Assembly: GCA_963819695.1 (NCBI GenBank)
Contig: CAWFXD010000003.1
Span: 124,001-188,000, forward strand
Direction of reading: 5' to 3'
Length of the DNA stretch: 64,000 nucleotides
Source of the DNA: DASZIT01 sp963819695
Lineage (GTDB): Bacteria > Actinomycetota > Acidimicrobiia > Acidimicrobiales > RAAP-2
Below are positions 8,108 to 18,421 of the stretch, piece by piece. Each line of letters opens with the position of its first letter. Position 1 is the stretch's first letter. Made by a program: the position numbers and the translations under genes. Below the pieces are notes generated by a model. It did not search any database and was not told where the DNA came from. It was given only the letters and a program-made list of their open reading frames with translations.

Positions 8108-8677
8108 TCAGGCGCCCTCGTAGTCGAAGCCGAGATCAGGTGCGGTCAACAGCGCCCGGAACCGGAGCCCCTCGGCGGCGGCCATGGCTTCGACGGTTCC
8201 GCCCCGGTCCACCACCGCCACCAGCAGGACCGGCTCGGCCCCCGCCTGGCGGATGGCGTGAGCCGCCTCGATGAGCGAGGTGCCCCGGGTCACGGTGTCC
8301 TCGGTCACCACCACCCGGTCGCCGGGGTCGAGGGCGCCGGCGATCCGCCCGCCCCTGCCGTGGTCCTTGGCTTCCTTCCGGACGCTGAACGCCTTGAGCA
8401 TCCGGCCCCGGCTGGCCGCGACCCCGGCGGTGATGAAGGCCACCGGGTCCGCCCCCATGGTCAGCCCGCCGATGGCGGTGACGTCGTCGGGGAGGAGCGA
8501 GAGGATCCCGTCGGCCACCAACACCATGGCCTCGGGTCGGCACACCGTCTGCTTGGAGTCGATGAACCAGCTGCTGCGCCGGCCTGACTTGAGGACGAAG
8601 TCGCCGCGCTTGACCGAGTGTTCGAGCAGGTGCCGGCGGAGCGCCTCGAACTCGGTGGACGGGAGGGTGGCGCTCAT
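8108..8677 (-). CDS. pyrE: Orotate phosphoribosyltransferase
   Basis: Makes OMP from orotate and PRPP. 'GDFVLKSGRRSSWFIDSKQT' and 'IGGLTMGADPVAFI' are characteristic, as is the PRPP motif 'DRVVVTEDTVTRGTSL'. The frame is open further upstream, but the ATG at 8677 overlaps the purM stop (ATGA) and gives a normal 189 residues. It is the last gene of the purF-purM-pyrE run, so pyrimidine and purine genes are co-transcribed here. Confidence 0.93.
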   Translation of the reverse strand: MSATLPSTEFEALRRHLLEHSVKRGDFVLKSGRRSSWFIDSKQTVCRPEAMVLVADGILSLLPDDVTAIGGLTMGADPVAFITAGVAASRGRMLKAFSVRKEAKDHGRGGRIAGALDPGDRVVVTEDTVTRGTSLIEAAHAIRQAGAEPVLLVAVVDRGGTVEAMAAAEGLRFRALLTAPDLGFDYEGA

Positions 8678-9792
8678 CGGGACGGGAAGAGACTGGGGCC
8701 GATCAGTTCCACCCCCCGGTCCCCCGGCTGCACCCAACCCACCACCACCGGGTCGAGACCGGCGCCGATCAGCGCGTCGATGGCGGCATCGGCGGTGTCG
8801 GCGGAGGCGACCACCACCATCCCGATGCCGAGGTTGAACACCCGAAGCATCTCGGCGTCGTCCACCTGCCCCAGCCGCTGTATCTCTTCGAAGATGCGAG
8901 GGATCCTCCAGCTATCGGTCTCCACCATCGCCCGCAGGCCGTCAGGGAGCGCCCTGGGCAGGTTGCCGGGAATCCCCCCGCCGGTGATGTGGGCCACCGC
9001 GTGGATGTCGGCGGCGGCGAGGGCGGCCTGCACCGCCGGGGTGTACAGCACCGAGGGGAGCAGGAGCTCGTCGGCCAGCGAGGTGGTCGCCCCGTCCCAG
9101 GCCGGGGAGTCGAGGGTCAGGCCGGCCCGTTCGAGGAGCACGTGGCGGGCCAGGGTGTACCCGTTGGACCGGAGTCCGGGCGAGGGGAGGCCGATGAGGA
9201 TGTCGGCCGGGCGCACCCGCTGCGAGCTGAGGATCTCGTCGCGCTCGACCACGCCGACGGCGAAGCCGACCAGATCGAATTCGCCCGGCTTCATGACTCC
9301 GGCGTGCTCGGCCATCTCGCCGCCCAGCAGCGCCGCCCCGACCTGGCGGCAACCGTCAGCCACTCCGGCGACCAACGCCGCCATCTGCTCGGGATCCACC
9401 GATCCGGTCGAGATGTAGTCGAGGAAGAACAGCGGCTCGGCCCCCTGGCAGATCAGGTCGTCGACGCACATGGCCACCAGATCGATGCCGATGGTGTCGT
9501 AGCGACCGCTGGCCTGGGCGACCAGCGCCTTGGTGCCGACCCCGTCGGTACCGGCCACCAGCACCGGATGGCGGTACTTCTCGGTGGCGAGGGCGAAGAG
9601 GCCCCCGAAGTCGCCGATCCCCCCGAGCACCTCGGGCCGCACGGTCGACGCCACCAACGGTCGGATCCGGTCAACCGCGGCTTCCCCGGCGTCGATATCC
9701 ACGCCGGCTGCGGCATAAGTGGCCGGCGGGCGGGCGGGTGCGGCAGTGGCTGGGTCCGGGGCGGCCGGTTCCGGTGACGCCGGTTCTGTCAC
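8674..9792 (-). CDS. purM: Phosphoribosylformylglycinamidine cyclo-ligase (AIR synthetase)
   Basis: Closes FGAM to AIR with ATP. 'TYAAAGVDIDAGEAAVDRI' and 'LVAGTDGVGTKALVA' near the N-terminus, 'CVDDLICQGAEPLFFLDY', 'GGEMAEHAGV' and 'HITGGGIPGNLPR' identify it. I chose the GTG at 9792, whose GTGA overlaps the purF stop, giving 372 residues with a Pro/Ala-rich leader of about 25 residues. Co-transcribed with purF. Confidence 0.94.
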   Translation of the reverse strand: MTEPASPEPAAPDPATAAPARPPATYAAAGVDIDAGEAAVDRIRPLVASTVRPEVLGGIGDFGGLFALATEKYRHPVLVAGTDGVGTKALVAQASGRYDTIGIDLVAMCVDDLICQGAEPLFFLDYISTGSVDPEQMAALVAGVADGCRQVGAALLGGEMAEHAGVMKPGEFDLVGFAVGVVERDEILSSQRVRPADILIGLPSPGLRSNGYTLARHVLLERAGLTLDSPAWDGATTSLADELLLPSVLYTPAVQAALAAADIHAVAHITGGGIPGNLPRALPDGLRAMVETDSWRIPRIFEEIQRLGQVDDAEMLRVFNLGIGMVVVASADTADAAIDALIGAGLDPVVVGWVQPGDRGVELIGPSLFPSR

Positions 9793-11348
9793 GCCGGTGA
9801 CCCGGTGGCGACGGCGCCGAGCGGATGATGCACGCTCAGTTCGACGGGCACTGGGACCGGGGCCGGATAGTTCCCGGTGAGGCAGGCATCGCAGAAGCCG
9901 GCCCCCGGGGCATCGATGGCCGTCTTCAGATTGTCGAGGGTGAGGTACTCGAGCGAGTCCACATTGAGGAACTCGACGATCTCGTCGAGGGTCTTCACCG
10001 AGGCCAGCAACTCGTCCTTGTCCGGGGTGTCGATGCCGTAGAAGCACGGCCAGCGGAACGGTGGGGAGGAGATCCGCAGATGGACCTCGCGGGCACCGGA
10101 CTCCCGCAACATGATGACCAGGGCCCGGAGGGTGGTCCCCCGCACGATGGAGTCGTCCACCACGATCAGGCGCTTGCCGGCGATGTTGTCCCGGAGGGGG
10201 TTGAACTTGCGACGGACACCGTCGGCCCGCTCCACCTGGGTCGGGGCGATGAACGTCCGGCCGATGTAGCGGTTCTTGACCAGGCCCTGGCCATAGGGGA
10301 TGCCGGACCCGAAGGCGTAGCCCTCGGCCGCCGGAATCCCGGAGTCGGGAACCCCCATCACCAGGTCGGCGGCCACCGGCTTCTGGGCGGCCAGCAGTTG
10401 ACCCATGCGCCGGCGGGCGCCGTGGACTTCGTTGCCGTAGAGGATGGTGTCGGGCCGGGCGAAGTACACGAACTCGAGGACGCAGAGCTTGGGATTGACC
10501 CGTTCGGCGGGGAAGGGATGGACCGAGCGGACCTCCTTGCCGTCGATGACGACCATCTCGCCGGGCTCGATCTCGCGGACGAAGGTGGCCCCGATGACAT
10601 CGAGCGCCGGTGACTCGGAGGCCAGGACCCAGCCTTCCTCGAACTCCTCGGTGGCTTCGATCCGGCCGAGGCAGAGCGGGCGGAAGCCGTTGGGATCGCG
10701 CACACCGATCAGCCGGTCGGCGTCGAGCAGGACGAAGGAGAACGCCCCTTCCAGCAGCGGAAGTACCACGGTGAGGGCGGTCTCGAGATCCTGGGCCGAG
10801 TCGGCGGGCAGCCGTTCAGGTAGTTGAGGAGGGAACACCTGGCCCAGCAGCTCGGCGACCAGGTCGCTGTCGGAGTCGACCAGACCCGGAAGCATCCCGG
10901 CTTGTTCGGCCAGCGCGTCGGTGTTGGTGAGATTGCCGTTGTGGCCGAGAGCAAACCCGGCCCGGCCCGCATCCCGGAACACCGGTTGGGCGTTCATCCA
11001 ATCGCGGGACCCGGCAGTCGAGTAACGGGTGTGGCCGATGGCCAGGTCCCCCCGGAGCGCCGACAGCTTGCGCTCATCGAAGACGGTGGTGACCAGGCCC
11101 ATGTCCTTCATGACCATGATGGTCTCGCCATCGCTGACGGCCATGCCGGCGGCCTCCTGGCCGCGGTGCTGCAGAGCAAACAGACCATCGAAAGTAATGT
11201 GTGCGACCGATCGCCCCGGGGCATAAACCCCGAAGACTCCGCACGCTTCCTTGGCCTCCATCATCGGTTGGTCACCGTACTCACCGGGGGTCGTAAGGCA
11301 GGTTGCCGGTCGCGAACTGCCCGCCAGGCGGACAAAACGCTCTTCCAT
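9789..11348 (-). CDS. purF: Amidophosphoribosyltransferase
   Basis: First committed step of purine synthesis: PRPP plus glutamine to phosphoribosylamine. The N-terminal nucleophile is Cys36 in 'EACGVFGVYAPG', exposed after propeptide removal. The start at 11348 gives a long actinobacterial-type propeptide; Met29/Met30 are alternative starts. The PRPP motif 'RLIVVDDSIVRGTTL' and 'GVPDSGIPAAEGYA' mark the transferase domain. Divergent from the PHP gene, with a shared upstream region of about 80 bases. Confidence 0.95.
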   Translation of the reverse strand: MEERFVRLAGSSRPATCLTTPGEYGDQPMMEAKEACGVFGVYAPGRSVAHITFDGLFALQHRGQEAAGMAVSDGETIMVMKDMGLVTTVFDERKLSALRGDLAIGHTRYSTAGSRDWMNAQPVFRDAGRAGFALGHNGNLTNTDALAEQAGMLPGLVDSDSDLVAELLGQVFPPQLPERLPADSAQDLETALTVVLPLLEGAFSFVLLDADRLIGVRDPNGFRPLCLGRIEATEEFEEGWVLASESPALDVIGATFVREIEPGEMVVIDGKEVRSVHPFPAERVNPKLCVLEFVYFARPDTILYGNEVHGARRRMGQLLAAQKPVAADLVMGVPDSGIPAAEGYAFGSGIPYGQGLVKNRYIGRTFIAPTQVERADGVRRKFNPLRDNIAGKRLIVVDDSIVRGTTLRALVIMLRESGAREVHLRISSPPFRWPCFYGIDTPDKDELLASVKTLDEIVEFLNVDSLEYLTLDNLKTAIDAPGAGFCDACLTGNYPAPVPVPVELSVHHPLGAVATGSPA

Positions 11349-11426
11349 AGACTAATGGCGAAAAGGCGACCTAGGGCCAACCCCGCTCGGAACTGGTCTT
11401 GACCAGCATTGGTAGCCTCAACTGCG

Positions 11427-12281
11427 ATGATTGACCTCCACACCCATTCCACCGTCTCCGACGGAACCGACCTTCCGGAAGTCATCCCCGAGCTGGCCGC
11501 CAAGGCCGGCTGCAGCGCGGTGGCGCTCACCGATCACGACTCGTTGGCCGGGGTCGGCGCCGCCCGGATTCGGGCCGCCGAGCTGGGGGTGACCCTGATC
11601 CCGGGGTGCGAGATCTCCTGCCGGTCGGTCGGCAAGGGTGGCATGCATGTGCTGGTCTACTTCGTCGATGACGACGACGGTCCCCTGTCCAAGGAGCTGG
11701 CCCGCCTGCGCCACGACCGGCACCTGCGGAACATCCGGCTGTCCGACAAGCTCGCCTCGTTGGGGCTGCCGCTCACCTACTCGCAAGTGGTGGAGGAAGC
11801 CGGGGGCGAGGAGGGGATCGGTCGGCCTCACTTCGCCGCGGTGCTGGTCAAGGCGGGAGCCGCCGACTCCATCCAGGACGCCTTCGACCGCTATCTGGCC
11901 AACGGCCGGCCCGGGTTCGTTCCGAAGTCCCGGCTGGAGGCGCTCGACGTCGCCCGCCTGGCCATCCGATCCGGGGGGGTCGCGGTACTTGCGCATCCCT
12001 ACAGCCTCGAGCTCGACGGCGCGGATCTGGCTGCGGTGGTCGGCGAGCTGGCCGCCGCCGGGTTCGCCGGCATCGAGGCGATCTACGGTCGCTACTCCCC
12101 CCGCCAACGCCAGGACCTCACCAACCTGGCTCACCGATTCGGCCTGGTGGCCACCGGGGGCTCCGATCATCACGGCACCATCAAGCCCGACCTCACGGTG
12201 GGCACCGGACAGGGGGACCTGAAGGTGCCCGATCAGGTGCTGGCCGACCTCGAGGCCCGCCGCCCGGCCCACGCCGCCTGA
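11427..12281 (+). CDS. PHP-domain phosphoesterase (RNase AM / YciV-like)
   Basis: The 284-residue protein starts MIDLHTHSTVSDG, with metal-binding His5 and His7, then 'VALTDHDSLAG', 'LIPGCEISC', a mid-domain insertion containing 'GIGRPHFAAVLV', 'AVLAHPYS' and 'GSDHHG'. These are all PHP metal-site motifs in the order seen in YciV/TrpH-type 3',5'-bisphosphate phosphatases or 5'-3' exonucleases. An upstream ATG at 11409 is in frame, but homology begins at 11427. Monocistronic and convergent with purL. Confidence 0.88.
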   Translation: MIDLHTHSTVSDGTDLPEVIPELAAKAGCSAVALTDHDSLAGVGAARIRAAELGVTLIPGCEISCRSVGKGGMHVLVYFVDDDDGPLSKELARLRHDRHLRNIRLSDKLASLGLPLTYSQVVEEAGGEEGIGRPHFAAVLVKAGAADSIQDAFDRYLANGRPGFVPKSRLEALDVARLAIRSGGVAVLAHPYSLELDGADLAAVVGELAAAGFAGIEAIYGRYSPRQRQDLTNLAHRFGLVATGGSDHHGTIKPDLTVGTGQGDLKVPDQVLADLEARRPAHAA

Positions 12282-12340
12282 TCCGCCGACCCTGAGGTTC
12301 CGGCCCAGGTTGCTCAAGGGTTCCCTCTGGGGTTTGAATT

Positions 12341-12392
12341 GCGCCCCACGTTTGAGCGAATCGAGTCGGGCCATTCGCTCAAACGTGGCGCG
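12341..12392. terminator. Bidirectional hairpin between the PHP gene and purL
   Basis: Perfect 16-bp inverted repeat: 'ccacgtttgagcgaat' at 12346-12361 pairs with 12373-12388 around an 11-base loop. Partly paired gcgc flanks extend it to about 20 bp with one bulge. It lies between two converging genes, so it can end transcription from both sides. There is no long T run, so termination efficiency is uncertain. Confidence 0.75.
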
Positions 12393-12413
12393 AAATTGGT
12401 CGAGGTATCGAGA

Positions 12414-12478
12414 AGGTGGGAGGTCGGCGATTGATTGAGGTGGGAGGTCGGCGATTGATTGAGGTGGGAGGTCGGCGG
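12414..12478. repeat. 24-bp direct repeat, about 2.7 copies
   Basis: Two full units beginning 'aggtgggaggtcggcgattg' (12414-12437, 12438-12461) and a partial third ending at 12478. The array lies immediately past the repaired purL stop at 12491. In the unrepaired purL frame it would be read as Asp-Leu-Pro-Pro-Gln-Ser-Ile-Ala repeats, which is an artefact of the frame break. Function unknown. Confidence 0.8.
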
Positions 12479-12490
12479 CTGGGTCCGACC

Positions 12491-14801
12491 TCAGTTGGAA
12501 ACCGCAGGCTCGAACTCGTCGAGCAGCGACGGCAGCCGGTCGCGCCAGGCAGCTCGTGGCTTCCTCCACGCTGACATCGACCAGTCCTTCCACGATGATG
12601 CGGTCGCCGCCGGTCGAACCCAGCACCCGGAACCGCACGCCGGCGTCGGCCGCCCGGGACACCAACTCGGTGATCTGCGTGGTGCACACCAGCACCCGGG
12701 ACGGTGATTCAGTGAACAGCTCGTGGTGGTCGGGAATGCCGGCCACCCGGAGGCCGATCCCCGACCGGACGGCCATCTCGGCGAGTGCCACCCCGAGACC
12801 TCCGCCGGACACGTCGTGGATACCCGACACCAGGGGCGCACCTCCGGCCACCCCTTCTCCCACCAGCGCGGTGACCAGCGACAGCAGCTGGGCATGCCCG
12901 GCCAGATCGAGAGGCGGGAGGGTTCCATCGCGGTGGCCACGGAGCTCCTTGGCCCATCGCGATCCACCGAGGGAGGGAGGGGTGGGCTGGTGGGAGGACA
13001 GGCCGGGGCCGCCATCGAGCAGGACCAGTGACGCCCCGGGGATGAGGGCGACCCCGGGGGGTCGAACCGCCAACCGGTCGATCAACCCGAGGACCCCGAT
13101 GACCGGGGTCGGATCGATGTCGACGCCGGCGCTCTCGTTGTAGAGGCTGACGTTGCCGCCGATGACCGGTAGCCCCAGGGCGAGGCAGGCCTCCGACATC
13201 CCGTCGATGGTTTCGGAGAGCTGCCACATGACTTCGGGGTGTTCGGGATTCCCGAAATTGAGGCAGTTGACCACCGCCATCGGCCGGGCCCCCGAGCAGG
13301 CGACGTTGAGCGCGGCCTCGGCCACGGTGGCGGCGGTCCCTTGCCGGGGGTCGAGCGAGCACCAACGGGGGTTGGAGTCGGTGGACAGGGCCAGGCCCCG
13401 CTCCGAAGGCGGAAGCCCCGGGGCCGCCAACTTCAACACGGCAGCATCGCCGCCCGGCGCTTCCACCGTGTTGAGGAACAACTGGTGGTCGTACTGGCGA
13501 TAGACCCACGAGGGATCGGTGAGCAGCGCCAGCACATCCGGGCCGCAATCGCGCGGGGCCGCCAGCGTTCCGGGGTCGTCGGCCAGCCGGGCATCCTGGT
13601 CCCCGGGTCGGGCCAATGGCCGGTGATAGAGCGGGGCATCTTCGCTGAGAGCCACCGCCGGGACGTCACCGAGCACCTCGCCGTCGAATCCGTCGAGGAT
13701 GCGCAGCCGGCCGGGGGCTCCGTCGGGAGCCTCGGTGACCCGACCCACCACCGATGCCCGCACTTCCCAGCGTTGGCACACGGCTTGGACCCGGGACAGG
13801 TCCTCGGGGGTGACGATGGCCAGCATCCGCTCCTGGCTCTCGGAGGTCATCACCTCGTAGGCCACCATGCCGCCCTCGCGTCGGGGCACCGCGGAGACAT
13901 CGACGTCCATCCCCACCCCGCCCCTCGCCGCCGTCTCACTGGTGGCACACACCAGCCCGGCGCCCCCCAGGTCCTGAATGCCCACCACCAACTTGGCATC
14001 GAGGAGCTCCAGACAGGCCTCGATGAGCCGCTTCTCCTCGTAGGGGTCGCCCACCTGGACGCTCGGCCGCTTGGATTCGGAGCCGGCATCGTCCTCGCCC
14101 CCGAAGCCGGCGGAGGCCAACACGCTGACCCCACCGATCCCGTCCCGCCCGGTGGACGACCCGAGCAGCACGGCCAGGTTCCCGATTCCGGAGGCCTGGC
14201 CGAGGACCAGGCGTTCCACCGGCAACACGCCCATGCACAACACGTTGACCAGGGGGTTCTGCGCGTAACAGGGATCAAAGCTGAGCTCGCCGCCCACGGT
14301 GGGCACACCGACGGAGTTCCCGTAGCCGGAGATGCCGGCCACCACTCCCTCGATCAACCAGCGCTGACGGGCCTCGGCCGGGTCCCCGAAGAACAGGGGG
14401 TCCATCACCGCGATCGGCCGTGCCCCCATGGTGAAGATGTCCCGCAGGATGCCGCCCACCCCGGTGGCCGCCCCCTGGTAGGGCTCGATGGCCGATGGAT
14501 GGTTGTGGCTCTCGATGCGGATGGCCACCGCGATGCCGTCGCCGGCATCGATCACCCCGGCGTTCTCGCCCGGGCCCACCAGGACGTGGGGCGCCTTGGT
14601 GGGCAGGCGCCGGAGATGGACCCGGGATGACTTGTACGAGCAGTGCTCGCTCCACATCACCGCGAAGAGCGCCAGCTCCAGGTGGTTGGGGGAGCGACCC
14701 AACAGGGTCTCGATCTCGTCCCGCTCGCCGTCAGTCAGACCCAGGGCCCGATGCAAAGGCTGGTGTCCGTCGGAATCACTGTTCTGCGCACCGGCCGCCA
14801 T
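12491..14801 (-). CDS. purL: Phosphoribosylformylglycinamidine synthase, small (PurSQL-type) PurL subunit; one-base break near the C-terminus
   Basis: Converts FGAR to FGAM with ammonia supplied by PurQ. It starts at ATG 14801 (MAAGAQNSDSDG) and shows 'MWSEHCSYKSS', 'IESHNHPSAIEPYQGAATG', 'GNSVGVPTVGGE', 'DLGGAGL', 'VNCLNFGNPE' and 'GIHDVSGGGLGVALAE'. The frame runs on past the usual end. Skipping one A at about 12554 gives 'EEATAAWRDRLPSLLDEF' and a stop at 12491, the normal C-terminus. The span is 3n+1, which agrees with one extra base. The repaired protein has 769 residues. Confidence 0.93.
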
Positions 14802-14865
14802 CGCCCCGAGCGTACCTGGCCGGGGTCGGGGTTCCGGTAGGCCGGGAGTCCCGCAATCAGCGCAG

Positions 14866-16711
14866 TCAGAAGGAGAAGACCGCGCCGTCCCGGCTGGCCA
14901 GGAGATACCCGCCACCCGCGCCTCGGGCGGCCACCCCGATCACCGGAGCCAGCGGCAATCCCCCGGCGCTCCCCCGGAAACCGGCGTCGCCGAAGCTGAA
15001 GGTGCCGCCGTCGCTGGCCGCCAGCCAGTAGCCGTGGCCGTCGGCGGTGGACGCCATCCCGACGATGGGACGGTTGAGGGGCGTCCCGCCCATCGATCCG
15101 TCGAAGGCGGCGTCACCGAAGGTGAAGATCCCGCCATCGCTCGATACCAACCAGTACCCCTGGCCGTCGGCGGTCGGGGCCATGCCGACAATCGGCCGGT
15201 TCAACGCGCGTTCCCCCCACCGATCCATCGAAATTGGCGTCACCGAAGCTGAAGATGCCGCCGTCCCTGGCCACCAGCCAATACCCGTGGCCATCCCGGG
15301 TTGCCGCCATGCCGACAATCGGTTGGTTCAGAGGTGTCCCACCCATGGATCCGTCGAAGCCGGCGTCACCGAACGCGAAGATACCGCCGTCACTGGCCAC
15401 CAACCAGTACCCCTGACCGTCATGGGTTGGAGCCATGCCGACGATCGGGGAGTTCAACGCCGATCCGCCCACCGAACCGTGGAAGCCGGCATCGCCGAAC
15501 GTGAAGATGCCGCCGTCGCCGGACACCAACCAGTAGCCGGCACCATCCGGGGTGGAGGCCACGCCGACCAGGGGTTGATTGAGGGCCATCGGTCCGTGGC
15601 CCAGCACCGCGTTGCTGATCGGCGCGGCCGGCGACGGGGAGGTGGCCGGGGAGGGGCTGGGGGTCGGGGCCGGCGCGGAGCCGGTGTCGTCGAGCTCACC
15701 GGCCGTCATCGCGCTCATCACGATCGATGTCGACTGGGTCAGGTCGTTGCAGATTCCCGAGACGCTTGGAACCACCAGCCCGTAGTAGACGTCGAACTGG
15801 TTGTCGCTGACCGGGAGTACCGCCGAGGTGATCGCCGCACATTGTTGGACTCCGTTGACGACGACCACCGGGGTCGAGGTTGAACCCGACCAGTTGGTTG
15901 GGGAAAGCGAACTGGTCTTCCACACGTCGAACCGGAACGAGTCGATGCTGGTTGGCTCGAGCACATCGAAGAACATGTGCCAGGTGGTGCCACTCTGAAA
16001 GACGAACGGGTTGGCCATGCACTGGGTGCCGGGTCCGGTGTAGACGATCGAGGAGGAGAGCACGTTCCGGTTGGCGTCGACACTGGCCACCCCGATCAGA
16101 CAGCCGCTGCCGTAGTAGACCAACCATTGCTGGGCGCCGGAGGGTTGGAGCACCACCGACGGAGAGGCGACCCCCGAGTGCTGTGGGTCGGGGATGTCCA
16201 CTGATTGGAATGAGCCCCAGTTGATCCCATCGGCGGAGGTGGCCGACCACAGTTGGCCGTTGGCGGCCAGCTGGAGGACGGTGGTGCATCCCGGGGTTCC
16301 CGGTTTGCAGAGTAGTGAGGTGAAGAACATCGTGTACTGCACCGAACCGTTCACCGAGGTGACGCTGACCGAGGGATCGTTCACCTCGGTTATCTGGGGA
16401 CCCACTTGCGAGGCGACGATCTCGGTGGTCGGATTCGACCACGGCCCGTTGGGAGTGGGAGCGGTGCGCCGGTAGATGGTGTCGAATTGCCCGGAGTCCA
16501 CCGTCTGCTGGGTCTGCCAGCCCCCGTACCACATGACGTAACCATTGCCGCCGGGGTCGGGGAGGACATCGGGCGAGTACACGTCTCTCCCGGCGAACTG
16601 CTGGGAGCCGGTCACCGACGGCACGGTGTCGGCGGAGAGGGTGCCTTCCGGGAGCACCATCGCCAGAAGAATGACCATGATCGGCACCGCCACCATGGCC
16701 CTTTTCAACAC
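14866..16711 (-). CDS. Exported glycosidase-like propeller protein with six C-terminal surface repeats; one-base break at a G run
   Basis: A signal peptide (residues 1 to about 26) precedes a domain of roughly 320 residues. That domain has 'FAGRDVYSPDVLPDPGGNGY', 'DTIYRRTAPTPNGPW', 'VNDPSVSV' and 'SATSADGINWG', the strand-plus-Asp pattern of five-bladed propeller glycosyl hydrolases (GH43/GH32-like). A Pro/Ser/Thr linker follows, then six repeats of about 37 residues with core 'GYWLVASDGGIFAFGDAGF'. The frame breaks at six C at 15213-15218; removing one base continues the repeats to 14866. Repaired length 614 residues. Enzymatic activity is not established. Confidence 0.82.
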
Positions 16712-16820
16712 CGCGCGAACGCTACTACCGGCCTGCGTTTTTCTCCCCGGGAAATTGGGGGGCCCGCTCCCGCAGAAACCGGGTCGTTCGGTTCCCCACT
16801 CCCCGACTCCAGCCGACCAC

Positions 16821-17878
16821 TCAGAGCATTGATACCGGTACCCGGGTGCGGACGATCGACGTCGACTGGGTCAGGTCATCGCAGGCACCCGAGGCGCCCG
16901 GCGTCACCAACCCGAAGTAGAGGTCGTAGTGGGCGGGGCCGGCGGGCAGGACATCCGGGGTCAGGGCCCCGCAGAAGCGGCCGCCCTGAACCACCACGAT
17001 CGGCGAGGCCCGGCCAACAGCCAGTTGGTCAACGAGCCGGAGCTCGTGCTCCATATGTCGAAGCGCACGGCATCTGCGCCGCTCGGCTCCAGCACGTTGA
17101 CCAACATGTGCCACTTCGAGCCGGATCTCCACACCATGGGGTTGGACATGCAGCGGACGCCGTTGCCCCGGTAGGCGATGGACGAGGCGAGTACCTCCCG
17201 GCTGGCGTTCAGGCTGGCCATACCGATGAGGCAGCCGGTGCCGTAGAACACCACCCATTGTTGGTTCCCGGTCGCCTGCAGCACCGCCGACGGCCCGGAG
17301 ACGCCCTTCCGGGCCGGGTCGGGCACCGCCATCCTCTTGAACGATCCCCACCGCACGCCGTCGTCGGAGGTGGCCGACCAGACTTCGGAACTGGCCGCCT
17401 GCTGCGCGGTGGTCGCGCATCCGGCGGCCCCGGGATGGCAGACCAGCGTCGTGAAGAACATGGTGAACTGCCGAGTGCCGTTGGCGGTCACGATGGTGAC
17501 CGACGGATCGTTGACTTCGGTTACCTGCGGGGCGACCTGGGCGGCGATGATCGCGGTGCTCGGGGCGGACCATGGGCCGTCCGGGGTGGGCGAGGTCCGT
17601 AGATAGATGGTGTCGAGCTGACCGGAATCGAGGGTCTGTTGGGTTTGCCAGCCGGCGTACCACATCAGGTAGCCGCCGCCGCTCGGATTCGGATGCACGT
17701 CGGGCGAGTACACGTCCCGACCGGTGAACTGCGGCGATACCTTGACGGAGGCCTCGGGCTGATTCAGCTGGTCCACCCCCACCGCGATGACCGCGACCAG
17801 GGCGGCAATCAAGCCAAGGGTGACGGCCATTCCGGTATTTCGACGGCGGCGATCGTGATCTTCGGCCGAATTCAGCAT
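16821..17878 (-). CDS. Membrane-anchored paralogue of the propeller protein, without repeats; one-base break
   Basis: Shares the propeller domain of the preceding gene ('FTGRDVYSPDVHPNPSGGGY', 'WQTQQTLDSGQLDTIYLRT', 'VNDPSVTI', 'GTGCLIGMASLNA'), so the two are tandem duplicates. An N-terminal transmembrane anchor (about residues 17-36) replaces the cleaved signal, and the repeat tail is missing. Near 17010 one base is missing. The adjacent frame then continues 'SPIVVVQGGRFCGALTPD' to 'CDDLTQSTSIV', matching the paralogue. Repaired length about 352 residues. Function unknown. Confidence 0.8.
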
Positions 17879-18421
17879 GTCTGGTCAGGAAGGCTATGCG
17901 CCCCTGCCGCGGCGGTGACATCCGCCGGTTTCGGGTCCCAGGCGGTGACACCGGGGCTTCGATTTTGCCTTAGTTGCCGTCAGAACTAGGCCGCCACCAA
18001 GTAGTACCCGATCGCGCCGTCAAGTAAACCGGCCCTCACCCGGCGGCCAGGAACGCCGAACGAACCCACGCCCGGCCCTGGATCCATTGTTGGTGGGGTG
18101 GCGACTGGGTACTTCCGCGCTGGCCCGGCCGGAGCCGGGTCGACACCTCCGTTGGCACCGTCTCCGCCGGGACACCTCGTCTATCGGTAGGCACCCGACG
18201 CGAGAGGACCTGCACCTCGCACCAGGTGATTTGGCATAAATCCGATTCGCCCAGCCATGGCGCCCACTATGTCGACCGAGGTCCCGTTTAGCGGAACAAT
18301 CGACGATTGGTGGTGGCGTCTTCCCTGAAATTCGAGCTCTTCGCAGGGGGTTATCAGCTGAGTCGAACACCGGCGAATCGGGCGGTTTGATCCCTATGGC
18401 GGACTCTGGAATGCTGTATCT
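17879..18421. other. Non-coding stretch upstream of the propeller pair and the conserved small gene
   Basis: These 543 bases are less GC-rich than their neighbours and I find no convincing gene in them. A 210-codon minus-strand reading frame (18020-18652) has no recognisable family and overlaps the well-supported 18422 gene. The stretch must hold the promoters of the divergent genes on either side. I could not pick out clear -35/-10 pairs. Confidence 0.5.

Noticed and set aside
12414..12478. Short CRISPR array
   Set aside because: The copies are directly adjacent with no spacers and no cas genes are present; it is a simple tandem repeat.
11418..14915. A 1165-residue PurL
   Set aside because: The extra C-terminal 350 residues are antisense to the PHP gene and arise only because a one-base break hides the true stop at 12491.
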